A stretch of DNA of 6,886 bases, taken from positions 1 to 6,886 of the forward strand of contig CAYOWC010000267.1 of the NCBI GenBank assembly GCA_964407525.1, written 5' to 3'. The position numbers were made by a program, and so were the translations under genes. Below the pieces are notes generated by a model. It ran no database searches and was not told the origin of the DNA. It worked only from the letters and a program-made list of their open reading frames with translations. Below are positions 5,090 to 6,886 of this stretch, piece after piece. Each line of letters begins with the position of its first letter. Within the stretch, counting starts at the first letter, position 1. This DNA is from DUZB01 sp964407525. Its GTDB lineage: Bacteria > Desulfobacterota > DSM-4660 > Desulfatiglandales > Desulfatiglandaceae.

Positions 5090-5363
5090 AGCGTCCCCTT
5101 TCGCTGCTATTCATACCCCTTGCAGTCACTATCAGGGCCTTGTTTCCGAGTCTTCTGATAAAGAAAACGGATAAATAACGACCGGATTCGGTTCTGCCGA
5201 GGGCATTATACAAATGCTCTCCTTCTACTTTGCCCTTTTCCTTCCGGAATATTCTGCAAGCGCCGGATAAAACGTCCTCCACCTCAGATGGCAAAACATT
5301 ATGCTTCCATGCAAGCTTTTCAACTATTCTGTCCAACCAGATTATATCTTCTATAAAAAACAA
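5067..5363 (-). CDS. BrnT-like toxin (RelE-fold ribonuclease family)
   Basis: The frame gives 98 residues. EDIIWLDRIVEKLAWKHNV, then LPSEVEDVL, then LYNALGRTESGRYLSVFFIRR and ALIVTARGMNSSERGRYGEK are the successive BrnT signatures; family members normally end ITAR(D/E)M...ER.RY. BrnT proteins are RelE-like ribonucleases held by a CopG/BrnA antitoxin encoded just downstream, as here. The ARG in place of the usual ARD/ARE is a small departure. The start is uncertain: TTG at 5361-5363 is the only in-frame choice before a stop two codons upstream. Another TTG in the +1 frame (5372) would read LKFVF and then join the gene if one T of the TTTTTT run were removed, so a one-base N-terminal frameshift is possible. 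Confidence 0.8.
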   Translation of the reverse strand: MFFIEDIIWLDRIVEKLAWKHNVLPSEVEDVLSGACRIFRKEKGKVEGEHLYNALGRTESGRYLSVFFIRRLGNKALIVTARGMNSSERGRYGEKYEF

Positions 5364-5418
5364 ATTTCAACTCATCTTATCAAAACAAGAAAACATTAGG
5401 CAGAAAGCTTTTGCAAAT

Positions 5419-5448
5419 AGTATAAGCAGAATTTGTGGTTCAGGTCAA
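5419..5448 (-). promoter_or_regulatory. Possible promoter of the BrnT-like operon
   Basis: On the minus strand TTGACC (5443-5448) and TATACT (5419-5424) are separated by 18 nt. Transcription would begin near 5412, about 50 nt before the toxin start. Both boxes differ from consensus by one base. Confidence 0.5.
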
Positions 5449-5695
5449 GACTCAATTATTATCCGTTGATGGTGAAGTACTGGAATAGGGGACGCTGTTT
5501 CGGAATTCCATGTTCAGTGAGAGGCAGTTTGCGGGGCTGGGATAAAAAAAGCTAATGCTGGAATAAGGGCAAATACTGGGATGATAAAAGATAATTTTGG
5601 AATGCTGGTATTCTGGAATTTCGAAGATCCCGCGCGCTGTTTGCGGGGCTGGGGATGGTAAACGGATGAATGAGTTCTTTCGGAACGGATGGCTG
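5449..5695. other. Gene-free repeat mosaic
   Basis: The tract holds GGGATAAAAAAAGC, AATACTGGGATGATAAAAG and GGGGATGGTAAACGGATG, spacer phrases shared with 4523-4650. CAGTTTGCGGGGCTG (5525-5539) is a partial 3' copy of the 31-nt repeat. Positions 5664-5694 repeat 4664-4694 with one base changed, including the micro-hairpin GTTCTTTCGGAAC. No gene is recognised. Confidence 0.65.
5621..5651 (+). repeat. 31-nt dispersed hairpin repeat, copy 2
   Basis: This copy is identical to 75-105 and in the same orientation. It is preceded by TGGAATT and followed by GGGATGGTAAAC, flanks unlike those of the other copies. Confidence 0.95.
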
Positions 5696-5747
5696 CCCCG
5701 ATGAAATCCGCTGCGCTCGTCATGGCCATGAATTTCATGGGATAAAG
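5696..5747. repeat. Palindrome-ended element, ATGAAAT subtype
   Basis: CCCCGATGAAAT (5696-5707) and ATTTCATGGGATAAAG (5732-5747) are inverted apart from a 2-nt gap. The interior has GCTGCGCTCG and CATGGCCATG palindromes. It closely matches the inner element at 2125-2164, which ends GGCAGG instead of ATAAAG. Confidence 0.7.
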
Positions 5748-5755
5748 ATGAATAG

Positions 5756-5809
5756 CCCCAGTTAAATGATCCGAAACCGAATCTTGCTACGCAATTTAAC
5801 GGGGTAAAG
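5756..5809. repeat. Palindrome-ended element, GTTAAAT subtype
   Basis: CCCCAGTTAAAT (5756-5767) and ATTTAACGGGGTAAAG (5794-5809) form an inverted repeat with one unpaired base. The 26-nt interior is non-coding. The ends match those of the gene-bearing element at 6200-6480. Confidence 0.75.
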
Positions 5810-5810
5810 A

Positions 5811-5955
5811 TGGCGCCTTCGGCGGGATGAGTTCCTGTGGAACGGATGAATTCCCTTAAGGGAATGGATGGTTGCCTGGCGGCAAGGCCCGGTTGAATTT
5901 CCCGGAGGGAGCCCTATTCAACTGGCTAAAGATGATTCGCTTTGCGAATGGGATG
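5811..5955. repeat. Series of micro-hairpins each followed by GGATG or GGGATG
   Basis: CGCCTTCGGCG (5813-5823), GTTCCTGTGGAAC, ATTCCCTTAAGGGAAT and, after an intervening element, ATTCGCTTTGCGAAT (5934-5948) are separate perfect hairpins with 3-4 nt loops or none. Each is followed within one or two bases by GGATG or GATGA. The same pattern occurs at 4651-4695. Confidence 0.75.
5888..5931. repeat. Palindrome-ended element, GTTGAAT subtype
   Basis: CCCGGTTGAAT (5888-5898) and ATTCAACTGGCTAAAG (5916-5931) pair at 9 of 11 positions. The 17-nt interior contains TCCCGGAGGGA, a small hairpin. The right tail CTAAAG followed by ATG corresponds to the GTAAAGATG tail of 5756-5809. Confidence 0.7.
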
Positions 5956-6029
5956 GTTGGATGGTATAAAGATGGAAGATAGCATTTTAGAGCGGAATAA
6001 GAATCTGAACCGTGGGTTTAGAAAGCTGG

Positions 6030-6072
6030 CCCAGTTAAATGCGCTTCGCTGTCCTTCGGAATTTCACCGGGT
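6030..6072. mobile_element. 43-nt non-coding palindromic insertion in the four-helix-bundle gene
   Basis: The ends are CCCAGTTAAAT (6030-6040) and ATTTCACCGGGT (6061-6072), inverted at 9 of 11 positions. The interior, GCGCTTCGCTGTCCTTCGGA, carries GCG/CGC and TCC/GGA micro-stems. Deleting these 43 nt restores a continuous coding sequence with the expected residues, so the limits are good to about 3 nt. Whether the following AAA belongs to the element (compare GGGTAAAG elsewhere) or to the host gene is not settled. No target duplication is evident. Confidence 0.82.
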
Positions 6073-6199
6073 AAATTTGGAGGGAAGCGATTGACCTTTA
6101 TGCTTTCGAGAAGAAAGTCTTGGGTAAAATAAGGGGAATCTCATTTAAAATATCGGATCAGGTTCTGGGTTCGGCTTTTTCGGTTTCGTCGAATACCCG

Positions 6200-6480
6200 C
6201 CCGGTTAAATAGCTTGAGGTAGCAGTGTTGTATTACACGTATGTACTTCGAAGTGAGAAAGATGGTAATTTCTACGTAGGATTTACCAAAGACCTCAAGC
6301 TAAGATTTGAGAAGCATTCAAAGGGCCAGGTGGAATCAACCAGGGATCGTAGGCCATTGAAGCTAATCTACTATGAAGCTTGCTTAACTCAGGATGATGC
6401 AACGAGACGAGAAAAGTACCTGAAAACGTACCATGGCCGAATGTTTCTGGGGAGAAGGCTCAAATCTTATTTAACTGGGT
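6200..6480 (+). mobile_element. Palindrome-ended element carrying the GIY-YIG nuclease gene, inserted in the four-helix-bundle gene
   Basis: The left end CCCGGTTAAAT (6200-6210) and right end ATTTAACTGGGT (6469-6480), followed by AAAG, are inverted at 10 of 11 positions and match the ends of the gene-less elements at 5756-5809 and 6030-6072. Host coding sequence lies directly on both sides: SVSSN ends at 6194 and EGYCRRS starts at 6484. The limits are uncertain by about 5 nt, because the two or three codons at the junction cannot be assigned. Apart from a 14-nt leader between the left end and the gene, the element is almost all coding sequence. Confidence 0.8.
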
Positions 6481-6482
6481 AA
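6225..6482 (+). CDS. Single-domain GIY-YIG endonuclease
   Basis: The 85-residue protein is a complete, minimal GIY-YIG nuclease. Tyr6 in YTYVL and Tyr17 in FYVGFT represent the GIY and YIG motifs; Arg27 and His31 follow in LKLRFEKH; Glu63 lies in TRREKYLK. These are the catalytic positions of the fold (UvrC N-domain, I-TevI), and all are present. Such enzymes make metal-dependent nicks or breaks in DNA. No separate DNA-binding domain is fused to it. The start is GTG at 6225, with GAGGT at 6215-6219. A TTG three bases later is the alternative. The gene is enclosed by inverted repeats and lies inside another gene, so it is the best candidate for the protein that moves this element family. The last residues SYLTG and the stop are encoded by the right terminal repeat itself. 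Confidence 0.92.
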   Translation: MLYYTYVLRSEKDGNFYVGFTKDLKLRFEKHSKGQVESTRDRRPLKLIYYEACLTQDDATRREKYLKTYHGRMFLGRRLKSYLTG

Positions 6483-6747
6483 AGAGGGGTATTGCCGCAG
6501 ATCTATCAAAGAATATATCCAGTTTGTTAATGTGTCTTTGGGTTCTTGTGGCGAGAACTATTCTCAGATGTATGCGTTGTTGCAGTCACAGGAAATTAGC
6601 CAGACGGTTTTTGATGACTTTGATACACGGCATTATGCCGTTGAAAACAAACTGATCAACCTTGCAAAGGCCCTATCAAAAAAAATGAAAACGGGTCAGG
6701 ATTGGAATTCCGATTACAAGACGGGGTGAAGATGATAACAGATAATG

Positions 6748-6778
6748 TCGAAGATCCCGCGCGCTGTTTGCGGGGCTG
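6748..6778 (+). repeat. 31-nt dispersed hairpin repeat, copy 3
   Basis: This copy is identical to 75-105 and in the same orientation. It starts 18 nt after the stop of the broken four-helix-bundle gene and is preceded by GATAACAGATAATG, a phrase of the mosaic tracts. Confidence 0.95.
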
Positions 6779-6783
6779 GAATA

Positions 6784-6814
6784 TCGTAGATCCCGCGCGC
6801 TGTTTGCTGGGCTG
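6784..6814 (+). repeat. 31-nt dispersed hairpin repeat, copy 4 (two substitutions)
   Basis: It differs from the other copies by A to T at the fourth position of GAAG and by G to T in GCGGGG. The second change breaks the CCCGC/GCGGG stem. It lies in direct tandem with copy 3, separated by GAATA. From 6815 to the window end (72 nt) no gene or structure is seen. Confidence 0.9.
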
Positions 6815-6886
6815 GCCCCCTGACATTTTTTAACAGGCTCTTAATTTTTGATAAAACCAGTTTCAAAAAGTTCCGAATCATATTAT

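Larger units (their letters stand above)
5972..6729 (+). pseudogene. Four-helix-bundle (S23/bAvd-like) gene broken by two element insertions
   Basis: Three segments join into one protein of about 143 residues. Positions 5972-6029 give MEDSILERNKNLNRGFRKL; 6073-6194 give EIWREAIDLYAFEKKVLGKI to VSSN; 6484-6729 give EGYCRRSIKEYIQFVNVSLG to the end. This is the TIGR02436-type four-helix-bundle family, whose members read NLNRG..KLEVW..AIDLY...SVSSNIAEGY.RRS..EYIQF. Removing 6030-6072 restores CTG GAA ATT TGG (LEIW) precisely. Removing about 283 nt between 6195 and 6483 leaves the usual two residues between SSN and EGY. The first insertion shifts the frame, and the second brings stops, so the gene cannot give its normal product unless something removes the inserts. 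Some family members lie within 23S rRNA intervening sequences or act as retroelement accessory (Avd) proteins; the role of this one is unknown. The ATG at 5972 lacks a clear ribosome-binding site. Confidence 0.88.

Noticed and set aside
5230..5469. Plus-strand open frame opposite the BrnT-like gene
   Set aside because: It is mostly antisense to the toxin gene and has no recognisable features of its own.
6195..6483. Group I intron or intein carrying a GIY-YIG homing endonuclease
   Set aside because: Only about 25 nt lie outside the nuclease gene, far too little for a self-splicing intron core, and the nuclease frame is not fused to the host frame as an intein would be.
5972..6729. Interrupted four-helix-bundle gene still read through by ribosome bypass or RNA removal
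   Set aside because: Attractive because of precise insertions and hairpins, but nothing in the sequence supports it, and other broken genes in the window make simple inactivation the easier reading.

Overview
The window reads like an accessory, repeat-rich stretch of a Gram-negative environmental bacterium. The gene families (a WbpM/CapD-type sugar dehydratase, HigBA and BrnT/CopG-like toxin-antitoxin pairs, an Rpn-type nuclease remnant, a GIY-YIG nuclease, a four-helix-bundle S23-like protein) and the dispersed repeat phrases recall Desulfobacterota and other uncultured lineages. This assignment is an impression from gene content, not a measurement.

Layout. At 1-528 lies the C-terminal part of an Rpn-family gene, frameshifted by a 31-nt dispersed repeat. 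An internal, well-placed ribosome-binding site and ATG could still yield a 90-residue C-terminal protein. At 529-933 there is no intact gene, only palindromes and a 15-codon relic of a sugar-dehydratase gene. At 934-1581, on the minus strand, is a complete higB-higA operon with a near-consensus promoter. At 1582-2507 there is about 0.9 kb of dispersed and low-complexity repeats without a gene. At 2508-4522 stands a promoter and an intact membrane-bound NDP-sugar 4,6-dehydratase, the only large gene. At 4523-4843 is a repeat mosaic. At 4844-5448, on the minus strand, is a BrnT-like toxin and CopG-like antitoxin pair with odd start codons. At 5449-5971 the mosaic of hairpins and palindromic elements resumes. 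At 5972-6729 is a four-helix-bundle gene broken by two insertions. At 6730-6886 there are two more copies of the 31-nt repeat and no gene.

The central observation is at 5972-6729. The halves of the four-helix-bundle gene can be read across two insertions. The first is a 43-nt non-coding palindrome. The second is about 281 nt long and carries a complete GIY-YIG nuclease gene. Both have the same ends: CCC(A/G)GTTAAAT on the left and ATTT(A/C)AC(C/T)GGGTAAA on the right. At least three more non-coding elements with related ends lie immediately upstream, and a cluster of cousins lies at 1723-2194. This looks like a family of very small mobile palindromic elements with one gene-bearing member and many gene-less members, comparable in logic to RAYT/REP or IS/MITE pairs but with a GIY-YIG nuclease. 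The rpn gene shows the same kind of event with an unrelated 31-nt hairpin repeat.

Much of the window is thus a record of small insertions into genes. The two toxin-antitoxin operons and the dehydratase do not appear to have been hit.
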